A DNA stretch of 64,000 bases from UBA1309 sp047605645 (GCA_047605645.1 JASGFJ010000001.1:124001-188000), one strand, 5' to 3'; shown: positions 17,111 through 26,141, counted from the first letter of the stretch. Numbers and translations are program-made. Notes: a model not told the origin generated them from the sequence alone.

Positions 17111-17566
17111 TTACATAGTACTTCCTTGTTTAATAAGGCATAATCCATTCAAGTTTGCAGCTCTGTACAATACATTATTAGATTTTTTATCAACTTCTAC
17201 TGTAACATTATTTACATCCAACCCTTTAACTGTCGAATAATATGAACCCGATAATTCAACGCCAAGAATGCTTTTTTGAGGAAATATTTGAACCAGATTA
17301 AGTGGAATAACATTATCTACCTTTACAGAAACACACAAAATTGACGGATATTTTTCTTTCTCTGATACAATTTTATAAATAGAATCTCCTTTTTGAGCAT
17401 AGATTATATAAATCTTGTTTTCTACCTCGTTTATTTCCAGTATTTTATATTTGTTCGTTGAGCCATCTGACTCTACCTTATTCTGTGCCATAGAGATAGC
17501 GGATTTACTCTTACATGATACAGCTAAGATCATTACAAGGAATAGTATGTATATATGTATTCTCAT
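17111..17566 (-). CDS. Small lipoprotein, candidate immunity protein
   Basis: Encodes 151 residues with a short signal peptide and lipobox (LAVSC). The mature part is beta-rich with no recognised family. Its ATG is one base beyond the stop of the chimeric gene at 17568, so the two are coupled. A lipid-anchored small protein right after a toxin-like tail fits an immunity role, but this is positional inference only. Confidence 0.55.
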   Translation of the reverse strand: MRIHIYILFLVMILAVSCKSKSAISMAQNKVESDGSTNKYKILEINEVENKIYIIYAQKGDSIYKIVSEKEKYPSILCVSVKVDNVIPLNLVQIFPQKSILGVELSGSYYSTVKGLDVNNVTVEVDKKSNNVLYRAANLNGLCLIKQGSTM

Positions 17567-17567
17567 C

Positions 17568-18227
17568 TTATGGCAGAGTTTGAATTACTTTATCTTTATC
17601 TTGAATGGTTTTCACATACCAGTCAACTTTAACAGCTTTACTTACATCTGTAGTGATTTTACCATTTGCATCATACATTGTCTGGTAAACAGTATTTTGG
17701 GGTGTTGCTGCTTTATGTGCATCGTTGTATACGCTACCTGCTTGAGTAGAATTTCCATTGGATACTCCTGATTTTAGTGTCTGCATTAAGGTTGATACAA
17801 ACATGTTAGACCAGTCTTGTTTCCCGAATGGGTCTTTGTGATTATAAGAAAATGGAGTACTTCTAACTTTCTCATTATTAATGAGTATAGATATAGAATC
17901 TGTTGTGAATAAAAAAGTAGCACATTGCCCCATAGCAACGTCTTTATCTTTCTCATCGCAAACTATATTACCTGATTTCATAATATCCTTACAAAAATCA
18001 GAATAAAAATCAATTATATCATTAAAAACATTCTCCTTAATTTGATTTTCAAAAAAAGCATTCTTTACATAAAATATTGCTTTTTTGAAGCATAAAGAAG
18101 TATCGTTATGTTGCAACAACATATTCTCTATTTCTGAGTCAGCCTTAGAAAAAACAGATTGTCTTTTGTTTGAACTGACACGCTCGTTGCTATAAAATAG
18201 AAATAAATAGGTAATAATATTTAACAT
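17568..18227 (-). CDS. Chimera: transglutaminase-like N-terminal part fused to a different C-terminal tail
   Basis: Encodes 219 residues. Residues ~20-150 follow the short paralogue (KDKDVAMGQC, SYNHKDPFGKQDWSNMFVS, LMQT). Exactly where the catalytic-Cys segment should begin the sequence switches to an unrelated ~69-residue tail beginning LKSGVSNGNSTQ and containing VYQTMYDANGKITTDVSK, the style of tail seen at the end of RHS-type proteins. The catalytic Cys, His and acid are all missing. The N-terminus has a weak hydrophobic stretch only. It may be a product of recombination that still expresses the tail, or a decaying remnant. Coupled to the lipoprotein gene downstream. Confidence 0.6.
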   Translation of the reverse strand: MLNIITYLFLFYSNERVSSNKRQSVFSKADSEIENMLLQHNDTSLCFKKAIFYVKNAFFENQIKENVFNDIIDFYSDFCKDIMKSGNIVCDEKDKDVAMGQCATFLFTTDSISILINNEKVRSTPFSYNHKDPFGKQDWSNMFVSTLMQTLKSGVSNGNSTQAGSVYNDAHKAATPQNTVYQTMYDANGKITTDVSKAVKVDWYVKTIQDKDKVIQTLP

Positions 18228-18397
18228 AATTTTCTTTCAAAATATTACTCTTTTATCCTGTTTTCTATCTCTGTAATATAAAAATATTAGACAAAAAATT
18301 ATTTTCATTGCTTAAGTTGGCAATATATAAAAAGTTCCTCCTAAAACAACTCTTTTATCCCTCTGCGACCTGTCAATCATATCTTCATAATTTTGCT

Positions 18398-18775
18398 TCA
18401 TATACCATATTTCAATTTATTATAGCATAGACTCCAAACATATTTTTGATAATCTGTACCAATATTGTTATCATAAGAAGGATTAATAATAATTTCTTTT
18501 GTTATTAAGTTAATCACAGACAATGAAATCAGGTCAAATGACTGTATATTAATAATTTTTGTAGTGTCTTTTAAAGGGTACTCCAAATTAACAACTACTT
18601 TATAAACAACTCTCAGGGAATCATTAATATTAGAATCAAAGAATTCAATTCTTTCTATCTTTCCTCCTGTTAATATGGGAATGTACTCCTTTTCATTGAG
18701 CGCATTTTGCGAAGTACAAGGCATTGACAAACAAAGTATAACAATGATATAATGCCTAAATTTATTATATTTCAT
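18398..18775 (-). CDS. Small exported hypothetical protein
   Basis: Encodes 125 residues with a signal peptide (about 1-22, IIVILCLSMPCTS). Mature part has no recognised domain; predicted beta-rich with KVVVNLEYPLKDTTKI. Its start overlaps the end of the 19313 gene by 11 bases. As the second small exported gene behind the RHS-core gene at 20314 it may be part of its immunity set (inference). About 170 bases of AT-rich sequence follow before the chimera. Confidence 0.55.
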   Translation of the reverse strand: MKYNKFRHYIIVILCLSMPCTSQNALNEKEYIPILTGGKIERIEFFDSNINDSLRVVYKVVVNLEYPLKDTTKIINIQSFDLISLSVINLITKEIIINPSYDNNIGTDYQKYVWSLCYNKLKYGI

Positions 18776-19313
18776 AAATCATTTTAGTCCTATAGATATG
18801 TTTTATTTTGCCCATTTCATCAAAGAAAAAAAGGTAAGCATATATTTCACCTACATTGTAATTTGAGAGCCAATTATATCTGAATTCGTTTTTATTTTTT
18901 CTATTTAAAAAAAGGTCAGCCCTCAGAGTATTCTTTTCGATTAAAGAAAAAAATAAGATGGATTCCGCTCTGCTATTTTGTCCTTTAAACAATGTTTTTA
19001 TTTCTGGTGAAGAAAAATCATTAAACCAATAATACTTAGTTAAACTGTTAATAATGTGAGCTAATGTGGAATCATTTTTGACATCGCTTTTAAAATAGAA
19101 TCTATCCATATCGACAATAATATCAGATACATATATGTCTTTCCCTTGATTAATAGAATCAAATAGAATATAATTATATGCCTCTTTATATTGAGCTAAA
19201 TCTCCTTTTGAGACACTTATCGAATCAATATTTTTCTCACAATCAATTTTCTGAGCCGTATTCCCCAATATAAAGAAATACAATAAACTAAACAAAATTA
19301 TGATTTTTCTCAT
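18765..19313 (-). CDS. Exported hypothetical protein, candidate immunity protein
   Basis: Encodes 182 residues with a clear signal peptide (about 1-20, IIILFSLLYFFILG). No known domain seen. Its ATG overlaps the TGA of the RHS-core zinc-peptidase gene (ATGA), the tight coupling expected of a toxin-immunity pair. Both products have signal peptides, so any neutralisation would take place in the periplasm or outside the cell. Confidence 0.6.
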   Translation of the reverse strand: MRKIIILFSLLYFFILGNTAQKIDCEKNIDSISVSKGDLAQYKEAYNYILFDSINQGKDIYVSDIIVDMDRFYFKSDVKNDSTLAHIINSLTKYYWFNDFSSPEIKTLFKGQNSRAESILFFSLIEKNTLRADLFLNRKNKNEFRYNWLSNYNVGEIYAYLFFFDEMGKIKHIYRTKMIYEI

Positions 19314-20314
19314 CTCTTGAATCTTATAAATTTATCAGCAGGAATTACTGGTATTATACCGCTGTTAATAAGAGAATGCGAACCGCTGCTAAATGGCAAA
19401 TATACATTTGAACCAATAGGAGTTCCATAATAATCCAACCGTTGCCCATAATTACCTCCCTGAGCATTTAATTCAGATCTTATGGTATTCATCGTTGTAA
19501 CAACAGGCCCAGGAGTATAAGGTGCATCTGATAATCTTCCTCCTACGTTTGTGTGTTGTATTTCATGCATAAGAGTCATCCCCCAACCTAATGTCCTATT
19601 ATCCATATTTACTGTTCCATTTATAAATCCTTCTATTTGTCTGAAATCTAACCCTATTTCATTGGTTCCTGTTTTTGCGGCAGACCGTGCTCCTGGTACA
19701 ACAGTAATCATGTCCGCATGATCCATAGCTGCAATCAGTAAATTCCTAGCTGTTGCACTTCCTGATTGAATAACATTACCCGCTGCGTCTGTTGTTGTTG
19801 TTATAATAGGATTCCCGCTAGCGTCTTTGGCATAAGTCATTACTCCATTCGGACCAAGAGTTAGGGTTAGCCCTGTTTGAGTTTGTGTATCATTTGTAAT
19901 ATTCCCTGTATAGTTCTTACCTAGAGCATTATCTAGTCTTTGTATCCCAACCAAACTGATACTATCCCCTCTATAGTCTACATACTTTATCGGATTATTC
20001 GCACAATACACATACGGTGAAATCCAATAATATTTCTCACACAATGGGTCAATCGACATGGCAGCCGTAGCCGAAGAAATATCAATTGTAGTTTCATCTT
20101 TATCCAAGACTTTTACAATTTCATTCGTACGCCGATTGAACAAGACTGAGCCTATTTCGACAATATCTGTCTGGTCATGAAACTCCTGAAACTCTCCTTT
20201 AGAAGATGTTGCAGTTAGCACATTGTATCCAAATTTTGCAAATGGATTTTCGTTCTGCGAATGAAGAGCAATATTAATAGATAAGACTAGTAGGATTAAC
20301 AATGTCTTTCTCAT
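19310..20314 (-). CDS. Short Sec-exported RHS-core protein with HExxH tail
   Basis: Encodes 334 residues. The first ~110 residues (signal peptide, carrier, RHS core ending near ANNPIKYVD) are almost identical to the 16491 gene, while the tail (from ~115) is different. The tail has LMHEIQHTNVGG (HEIQH at 250-254) and a downstream Glu in TIRSELNAQGGNYGQR that could be the third zinc ligand, as in zincin-type toxin domains. That equal total length (334) is coincidence is likely, since the tails do not align. Probably a secreted zinc peptidase effector; substrate unknown. First gene of the minus-strand array. Confidence 0.75.
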   Translation of the reverse strand: MRKTLLILLVLSINIALHSQNENPFAKFGYNVLTATSSKGEFQEFHDQTDIVEIGSVLFNRRTNEIVKVLDKDETTIDISSATAAMSIDPLCEKYYWISPYVYCANNPIKYVDYRGDSISLVGIQRLDNALGKNYTGNITNDTQTQTGLTLTLGPNGVMTYAKDASGNPIITTTTDAAGNVIQSGSATARNLLIAAMDHADMITVVPGARSAAKTGTNEIGLDFRQIEGFINGTVNMDNRTLGWGMTLMHEIQHTNVGGRLSDAPYTPGPVVTTMNTIRSELNAQGGNYGQRLDYYGTPIGSNVYLPFSSGSHSLINSGIIPVIPADKFIRFKR

Positions 20315-20388
20315 GGTATTAAGGTTTTGAAAACGTGCAAATTATTAAATAAATTTTTAAACAGCAAATATTATTTTCTGTTTTTTAG
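20004..20388 (-). repeat. 385-bp carrier repeat, copy 2
   Basis: Second copy of the shared 5' segment (see 16181-16565). It contains the leader of the array's first gene, so the repeat carries both the start region and the secretion/carrier segment, enough to place any recombined tail under the same expression and export signals. Confidence 0.92.
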
Positions 20389-20870
20389 TCCACATTTGAG
20401 TATTTAGACCCTAACAATAATGAAAGCATAGTTAAGCTTTTAAGAAAGAGTCCTGTTTGTAGCTTGAAAAAGCTGATTCTGGGATGATTGTCTGCCCCAA
20501 ACAAGCTCAAAGCGATTTGTCGTGCTTTGCGGATATTGCTAAATAGAGAAACGGTTTCGACCTTTGCTGTATGTATTTTAAGAGCAGTGGTAGACATAAT
20601 TCATAAACTGACAAGCATGACTGGTACCACCGATTGGTGGAGAACTGCTGTAATATTTGGAGTGAAGCTTGTCTGCTCACAGTTCTTTCGGTGGGTTTTA
20701 TCAATGACCTGAACCCCGACCAATTAAACAATATCGCCTATGGGTTAAATGCCCGATTTAGCGGAGAAATCACCTTGGCAAAAATCCTTTTGATTTGCCT
20801 CACAGCTTATCCTGCCACCGAGCCTAAACCGGTTTCGTTACATGAAAGGGAATTCTTCGGCCAGTGAAAT
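20389..20870 (+). pseudogene. Decayed coding remnant, unidentified
   Basis: Plus-strand pieces read as protein-like in shifting frames: FEYLDPNNNESIVKLLRKS near 20395-20450, then from about 20670 SEACLLTVLSVGFINDLNPD, QLNNIAYGLNARFSGEITLA and KILLICLTAYP to the stop at 20867. Stops and frame changes separate the pieces. I do not recognise the family. It lies just beyond the toxin-like array and before the glycan locus terminator. 20871-21013 holds nothing recognised. Confidence 0.4.
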
Positions 20871-21013
20871 AATTTCTTGTTCCAAAGACAAGGTTAATCA
20901 CTATAAGTTGTACCAGATAAGTAAAGCACACTATAACGAAAAAACAGGCTTGCGAAGAATATTTATCTACTAAAACCAACAAACTCTTACTGTCAGATAG
21001 GAATTTGTATGCA

Positions 21014-21051
21014 TAAAAAACACCTCAGTAAGACAGACTTTACTGAGGTGT
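21014..21051 (-). terminator. Rho-independent terminator of the glycan locus
   Basis: A 12-bp perfect stem (21020-21031 with 21040-21051, ACACCTCAGTAA on the plus strand) with an 8-base loop is followed, on the minus strand, by six T residues. It lies 86 bases downstream of the last gene of the SusC/SusD locus. Confidence 0.88.
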
Positions 21052-21136
21052 GAAAAACCGGTTGTTTTGTCAGATAAAAAGGTGACAATTAAGCAAAACA
21101 AGACGGTTTTATTGGGATGTTTATGCAACAAATAGT

Positions 21137-22204
21137 TTAGCCGACGTTATAGAGTGATATTTCGCATAAACTATTGTTTCCGCTACGATTGGTATTCGGC
21201 AGAACCAATTTGATATACCGCGATTTGTAATTTTTACTATCCATCCAGAAGTCAAGACTTAGCGAGTTGATCCATCCATTAGCATCAGCAAAGTCGATGG
21301 AGCCGATTTTCTCAAACGATGTATCTGTCAGTTCCACTCCGTCTTCTGTCTTGCCGGAAATGTAAATATCTACTGTCCGGGCATCTGTGTACCCGTTTCT
21401 GCGCCAGATTGAAATTTTATTAAAGGTTTTCTCCTCTTTCATATCCACCATCAAAGACCATGGCGGATTTGATACTTTGGAAATGTCATTGTGCCAAAAG
21501 CTAATTGTGGAACCATCTATTATTTTTGATGCACCATAGCCGGATGAATACTGTTCAGAGGCAACTGCCGTCCAGCCAGTTTTACTTAGTTCAACGGCAG
21601 AATAATTTGAATAAACTTTAAGCGGAGCAGAAACAACACCTTCCTTTCCATCTGCCGGCATAGCTACTATATTTACGACACCTTTGCCTACAGATGTTAT
21701 AATTCCGTCTTTGTCGATTGTCGCAATGTTTGTATCCGTCGATTTATAAATAAGCCTTGTGTTCGTTGCGTTGAGCGGATAGATAAAAAATAAGGAAGAT
21801 ACATCGAGAGGACTATCAATTGATACCATAACGTATTCATCAGAAACAGAAATGGATTTAATGTGAGAAAGGACGTTGACAACGCTGGACGTTTGAGCTC
21901 GCTTTGTCCCGTTAAGGGATACGGCATAGATGGAGGCGATGCCCGGTCCAATAGCTTTCACTGTTCCATCCTTTGTAACATTTGCTACCTGGTTGTTGGA
22001 GCAGTAGAAGGCGATTGCCTGATCAGCCGGATCTGTTTTAAATTTCAATTGGTATGTACTGTCTTTATCTAGATAGATAGTATCGTTTCCATTCAGGATA
22101 GAGATGCCTGAGACGTCTATATCGTCGTTTTTATCGTCAGAGCAAGCTGCCAGAAGAATCGAAAAAGCAACAGATATAAAAAATATAAGGTTTGACGTTT
22201 TCAT
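21137..22204 (-). CDS. Surface lipoprotein with Ig-like (Big2) and F5/8 type C domains
   Basis: Encodes 355 residues: a lipoprotein signal (lipobox LLAAC), two bacterial Ig-like Big2-type repeats (about 30-110 and 112-195, each with a GIASIYAVS or GVVNIVAMP core), then a discoidin/F5-8C carbohydrate-binding domain (about 205-355; SKIIDGSTISFWHND, ISIWRRN, YIKLVLPN). Such proteins bind glycans on the cell surface. Last gene of the locus; likely a surface glycan-binding protein that helps SusC/SusD. Confidence 0.82.
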   Translation of the reverse strand: MKTSNLIFFISVAFSILLAACSDDKNDDIDVSGISILNGNDTIYLDKDSTYQLKFKTDPADQAIAFYCSNNQVANVTKDGTVKAIGPGIASIYAVSLNGTKRAQTSSVVNVLSHIKSISVSDEYVMVSIDSPLDVSSLFFIYPLNATNTRLIYKSTDTNIATIDKDGIITSVGKGVVNIVAMPADGKEGVVSAPLKVYSNYSAVELSKTGWTAVASEQYSSGYGASKIIDGSTISFWHNDISKVSNPPWSLMVDMKEEKTFNKISIWRRNGYTDARTVDIYISGKTEDGVELTDTSFEKIGSIDFADANGWINSLSLDFWMDSKNYKSRYIKLVLPNTNRSGNNSLCEISLYNVG

Positions 22205-22283
22205 AGTCTATCAATTTTATTTGTTATACAAATGTTTGTTGAGGTTGGCATGTCGCTTTCGTATCAGCCTTCCCCTTTCCCTG

Positions 22284-23453
22284 TTAAGGGCATCTAACTC
22301 CTTCTTCCCATGTAATTGTACTGGCGCCGATGGCATTGTATCCATGGCCGGTGTAATCTACTACAATGTTTTTATTTGCATCGTCTTTCCAGGAGTTGAA
22401 TTTCCAGTATGCCAGCAGATCGGGAGAGTCGGCTGAAACAGCGCAAATATTGTTCGCAATTTCACTTTCAGTAAGTGCGCGAGTCCAAATGCGTGCTTCG
22501 CTGATTTTTCCTTTCAATGTCCTCTTGGTTGAATTGCTTGTGGTTCCTATATAGAAAGCAACCTTCGAGGTGCTGTTTTTTGACCCGTCAAAAAGGTTGA
22601 TCGGCCCTCGAGGAGCATCCACATAAGCATTGAGTTTACCATCAATATATAAGGTAATCCTTTTTCCATCGTAGGTGACAGCCACATGTACCCATTTGCT
22701 TTGAGTAACAGCATTTACACTTGATACCGGATATCCTCCTCCGGCCAGTTGCAAATAGTCTTTGGGTATTTTTACGTCGCCAAGGCGCAACAGGAAATTT
22801 TCTTCACAACCGATGATGGTACCGATGTAGGGGTCGCTTTCCTGAAAAGCATCAACAAAGATCCGGGCCTCCATGCTTAGTTGCGATACAGCGGACAAAT
22901 CTCGCCCGGGATCGCTGCTAAAATCTACATAAAAATAATTGCCGCTTAGTTTTGCTGCTTTTGTGATGATCGTCTTTTTGAGTACGACATACATCACTTG
23001 GGAAGACTCGAGAAGATGTTGGTTTCCCGTTTGTATTCCGCTGATTTCTACAGGCAGGCAGTAGGTGTCTTCATCCTTGAAATTGTCAATGGAATTGATT
23101 TGTAAATAGAATGGTTCGGAAGCATATTTTCCGGACTTGATGATTGCGCTTTCAGTGTCAAAGGTATATGAATGATCCGGCAGCGGCTTGTAGTTGGTCC
23201 CATTCTTGTCGTTATAGGCAGCCAATAAGCCGGCATTTGCTTTTATGCCCACTTTGGTATCATCCGTTACCTTTGCCGATGAACGAATACTGATGCCTAT
23301 GGCTTCCGGCTCTTCTAAAGAATAAGTGACAACAGGAGAAATATCTGTTCCTGCAAAATAGACGATGTCTTTTATCTCTTCGGGATTTGTACAGGATAGT
23401 ATTCCGGTACAGAGAAAGAAGGTAAAAAGGGAATGTTTTATGATTGATTTCAT
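22284..23453 (-). CDS. Surface lipoprotein, DUF1735 plus LamG domain
   Basis: Encodes 389 residues with a lipobox (GILSC). The N-terminal region (about 25-155) resembles DUF1735, the beta-sandwich domain found in Bacteroidales glycan-locus lipoproteins; the C-terminal half (about 165-389) is a concanavalin-like LamG_3 domain (KWVHVAVTYDGKRITLYIDG, ISEARIWTRALTESEI). Known relatives in N-glycan loci are surface glycan-binding proteins. It sits between the GH18 enzyme and the Big2/F5-8C protein. Confidence 0.82.
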   Translation of the reverse strand: MKSIIKHSLFTFFLCTGILSCTNPEEIKDIVYFAGTDISPVVTYSLEEPEAIGISIRSSAKVTDDTKVGIKANAGLLAAYNDKNGTNYKPLPDHSYTFDTESAIIKSGKYASEPFYLQINSIDNFKDEDTYCLPVEISGIQTGNQHLLESSQVMYVVLKKTIITKAAKLSGNYFYVDFSSDPGRDLSAVSQLSMEARIFVDAFQESDPYIGTIIGCEENFLLRLGDVKIPKDYLQLAGGGYPVSSVNAVTQSKWVHVAVTYDGKRITLYIDGKLNAYVDAPRGPINLFDGSKNSTSKVAFYIGTTSNSTKRTLKGKISEARIWTRALTESEIANNICAVSADSPDLLAYWKFNSWKDDANKNIVVDYTGHGYNAIGASTITWEEGVRCP

Positions 23454-23487
23454 GGCTTGTTCTTTATCAAGTTTACATATTCCGGAA

Positions 23488-24483
23488 TTATCTGGCAGCG
23501 GGATTCATAATCTGGATAGCTTCCCGCAGGTATTTATAATCTGATTCAGGGTTGGCATACTCATATTCCATGTGGTAGGTGCCACATCCGCCTTTTCGTG
23601 TCTGTTTATTATTCACTTTGGGATTGAAAAGAGCCATTCCCTTAAGTGAATTCATCGAAGTGACTTTGCCTGTGGCATCATCTACATGGCTGAAAGCACT
23701 CGTGCCTCCGGTGCGCCAGTAGCTTTCAAAATTTTCTGTAAAAATATACTGTTCAGGTTTCCACCCTTTCGAGTTTGCTGAGTTAAAACGTTTCTGCAGA
23801 TCTCCATCGCCCCAGGATGCGTAGGACTGGACAATTCCATAATTGAAGAGAGGCGCCAGTTCCGAATGGACGGCGTAGGGTACTCCATCAATCATCAATA
23901 GTTTATTTGTCCCGGATGCAGGTCCGAAATATTTACTCAAGGCTGTCACAAAGTCTTTCATCAATGCATTGTTGTGTCCAACCAGAGGGCCTACTCCTCC
24001 ATAGCCTGGCTCGTAATCTAAGTCGATTCCGTCGTAATTGTATTTGTGCATCGTATCTGCCAGCGCCTTGGCGTATAACTCTACTCCTTCGGTGGTTGCC
24101 TCGAAAGGTGCAGGGACTTCGTGTGCGAAAATGGTGAATGTGACCTTTGTTCCCAATACATCCTGGACATATTTCAGATCCTCTTGTTGTAATTTATCCA
24201 AATCACTGTATTTTCCCCAGATGGAAATAATATCCACACTATCGGGTACGGCTTGCAGGCGGGTTACCATCGACGGCCCTTTTGCTGTCCATCCTCCGAA
24301 CCAGCCAAAAGCGACCTGCCTCTCGGACATAATACTTTTGTAAGCGCGAAGATTCTTGAAGTAATCTTCTGCTTTTTCCAACGGATGTACTGCTTTTTTT
24401 GTTTCCACATCTGTCCAATCGCTGTTGCATGTGCAAAAGAGCAAGCTAAGCAAAAGCAAGTGTATGTATTTTGAGTTTCTCAT
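23488..24483 (-). CDS. GH18 lipoprotein, probable endo-beta-N-acetylglucosaminidase
   Basis: ATG at 24483 gives 331 residues beginning MRNSKYIHLL, with a lipobox (LFCTC); a TTG three codons earlier is less likely. The GH18 catalytic motif DGIDLDYEP is complete (about residues 150-158), with the Glu as proton donor and the preceding Asp needed for substrate-assisted catalysis. The length and lipoprotein form fit the Endo-F/Endo-H-like GH18 enzymes that cut the chitobiose core of N-glycans, rather than long modular chitinases. Surface location is expected. It follows susD by 25 bases. Confidence 0.85.
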   Translation of the reverse strand: MRNSKYIHLLLLSLLFCTCNSDWTDVETKKAVHPLEKAEDYFKNLRAYKSIMSERQVAFGWFGGWTAKGPSMVTRLQAVPDSVDIISIWGKYSDLDKLQQEDLKYVQDVLGTKVTFTIFAHEVPAPFEATTEGVELYAKALADTMHKYNYDGIDLDYEPGYGGVGPLVGHNNALMKDFVTALSKYFGPASGTNKLLMIDGVPYAVHSELAPLFNYGIVQSYASWGDGDLQKRFNSANSKGWKPEQYIFTENFESYWRTGGTSAFSHVDDATGKVTSMNSLKGMALFNPKVNNKQTRKGGCGTYHMEYEYANPESDYKYLREAIQIMNPAAR

Positions 24484-24508
24484 AATTTCCAACGATTAAT
24501 ATTCAACT

Positions 24509-26116
24509 TTACTTTTTATCCCACCACAGAAGTGTTCCTCCATTGTCAGGTCCGCCAAGCAGAAGGACGGCTTTTGCCACTTCCGTTTCATTAGCCCTGT
24601 ATTCCGATTGAGGGAAAGGAAGCCTGCGGACCTGTTTGTCTGTATTTATTGTCCCGCCACTGTTGTTGTTGGCAACAGGGAATAACTGAGGATATCCTGT
24701 CCTTCTGAATTCAGTCCAGGCCTCTTGTCCTTCCGGAAACATGGCTAGCCATTTCTGAGTGATTATTTGCTCCAGATTTCGCTCAAAGCTTGCATTCGAT
24801 TCCCATTTGATCCTTATATCGGTAGAAGCCGAAATGCTGGCGCCTCCGATGGCATCGGTGAAAGCTGCCGGTGTGGAAGTCGAATCAGTGGTATATGCAG
24901 CTGCTTCGGCAGCAGTCACTCCTCTTTGTTCCAGAGAGGTTGATATGCCCCGGGAGTATAATTCTCCGGCTGTTCCTCCCATATTCCATCCTCTTAATGC
25001 GCCTTCCGCTCTTAAGAAATACATTTCTGCAGCACACGTCCATAGGATAGGAGAGTCGGTGGAGCTGTTCATGACATTGGGGCTGGACGCTTGCATATAA
25101 GTCGGTTTGTTATTTATTATCATCCCGTTCCGGACGCCGTGATACCCTGCGTCGGGAAGAGAAGAGGGACTGAAATATTTGGGTAACCTGGGATCTTTAT
25201 ATCCTTTCAGGAACGACTCCATACTTGCTCCCATGCGAATATCCCCATATCGGCTCCAACAGACCCATAATGGGTTAAATACCTGTACTCCCAAAGCTGT
25301 CTTAAGTTCCGCATTATCCGAATTGTTCCGCATAACACCGTATTCGTCGTTGACAGCTTCTTCTGCATATTTTTTCGCTAATACCGGTTCTACATACACG
25401 ATGCGCATGGCCAGCCTCAACTTGAGTGAATTTGCAAAAACAAGCCACTTGCTGTAATCTCCTCCGTAAATCAAATCATACTTTTTCAGAGGTTTGGCAT
25501 TTGGTGCAGCTTTCAAAAAAGCTTTCAGGTTAACAATGGCACTGTCCAAATCATGGAAAAAGCTTTTATATACACTTTCCTGAGAATCGTAGGGAGAACC
25601 GAGGGCACCTTCTCCCATTTTGGAATAGGGGATAGGGCCGTAGTTATCCGTTATGCGGTGGAGGGTCATTACTTTTAGTATCTGAGCCAAGTCAAAGGCA
25701 TTGTCGACGCCATATTCTTTCGATTTGGCTTTGATGCGTGACCAATATCCCATCATTCGATAGGCGACATTGAATCCGACATCATTCCAGTCGCTATAGA
25801 ATAAATTGTATGTACTGTTGTTGTTGCTGTTGTTCCATTGCCCAATGGCTGCCATATATCCCGAGAAAATATCTCCCGACAAATTCTGAGCCCGCTGGTA
25901 TTCGTTTGCATCTTTGTCGCTGGTTGGGATAATATCCACCATGAAGGAGGGAAACATACCTCCTAATGCAAGCATGTCTTTTTCCAGGTCTTCGTCTGTG
26001 GCTCGATTCGGATCGGTATTGTAGTTTTCGAAATTGCCGGTGCATGCTCCCATGATCAGACAAAGGCAAATGGCTCCGACTATCGCTTTTATTTTTATAT
26101 AGTGATTTGTTGACAT
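24509..26116 (-). CDS. susD: SusD/RagB-like glycan-binding lipoprotein
   Basis: ATG at 26116 (MSTNHYIKIK) is preferred over a TTG at 26128. About 535 residues with lipobox (IMGAC), an N-terminal NYNTDPNRAT segment, helical TPR-like scaffold (LAQILKVMTLHRITDNYG), and the C-terminal WTEFRRTGYPQLFPV block typical of the SusD-like_2 group. It caps the SusC channel and binds the glycan. The pair susC-susD is separated by 25 bases, as expected for cotranscription. Confidence 0.92.
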   Translation of the reverse strand: MSTNHYIKIKAIVGAICLCLIMGACTGNFENYNTDPNRATDEDLEKDMLALGGMFPSFMVDIIPTSDKDANEYQRAQNLSGDIFSGYMAAIGQWNNSNNNSTYNLFYSDWNDVGFNVAYRMMGYWSRIKAKSKEYGVDNAFDLAQILKVMTLHRITDNYGPIPYSKMGEGALGSPYDSQESVYKSFFHDLDSAIVNLKAFLKAAPNAKPLKKYDLIYGGDYSKWLVFANSLKLRLAMRIVYVEPVLAKKYAEEAVNDEYGVMRNNSDNAELKTALGVQVFNPLWVCWSRYGDIRMGASMESFLKGYKDPRLPKYFSPSSLPDAGYHGVRNGMIINNKPTYMQASSPNVMNSSTDSPILWTCAAEMYFLRAEGALRGWNMGGTAGELYSRGISTSLEQRGVTAAEAAAYTTDSTSTPAAFTDAIGGASISASTDIRIKWESNASFERNLEQIITQKWLAMFPEGQEAWTEFRRTGYPQLFPVANNNSGGTINTDKQVRRLPFPQSEYRANETEVAKAVLLLGGPDNGGTLLWWDKK

Positions 26117-26141
26117 AAACTTACTCAATTAAAAGTTATTA

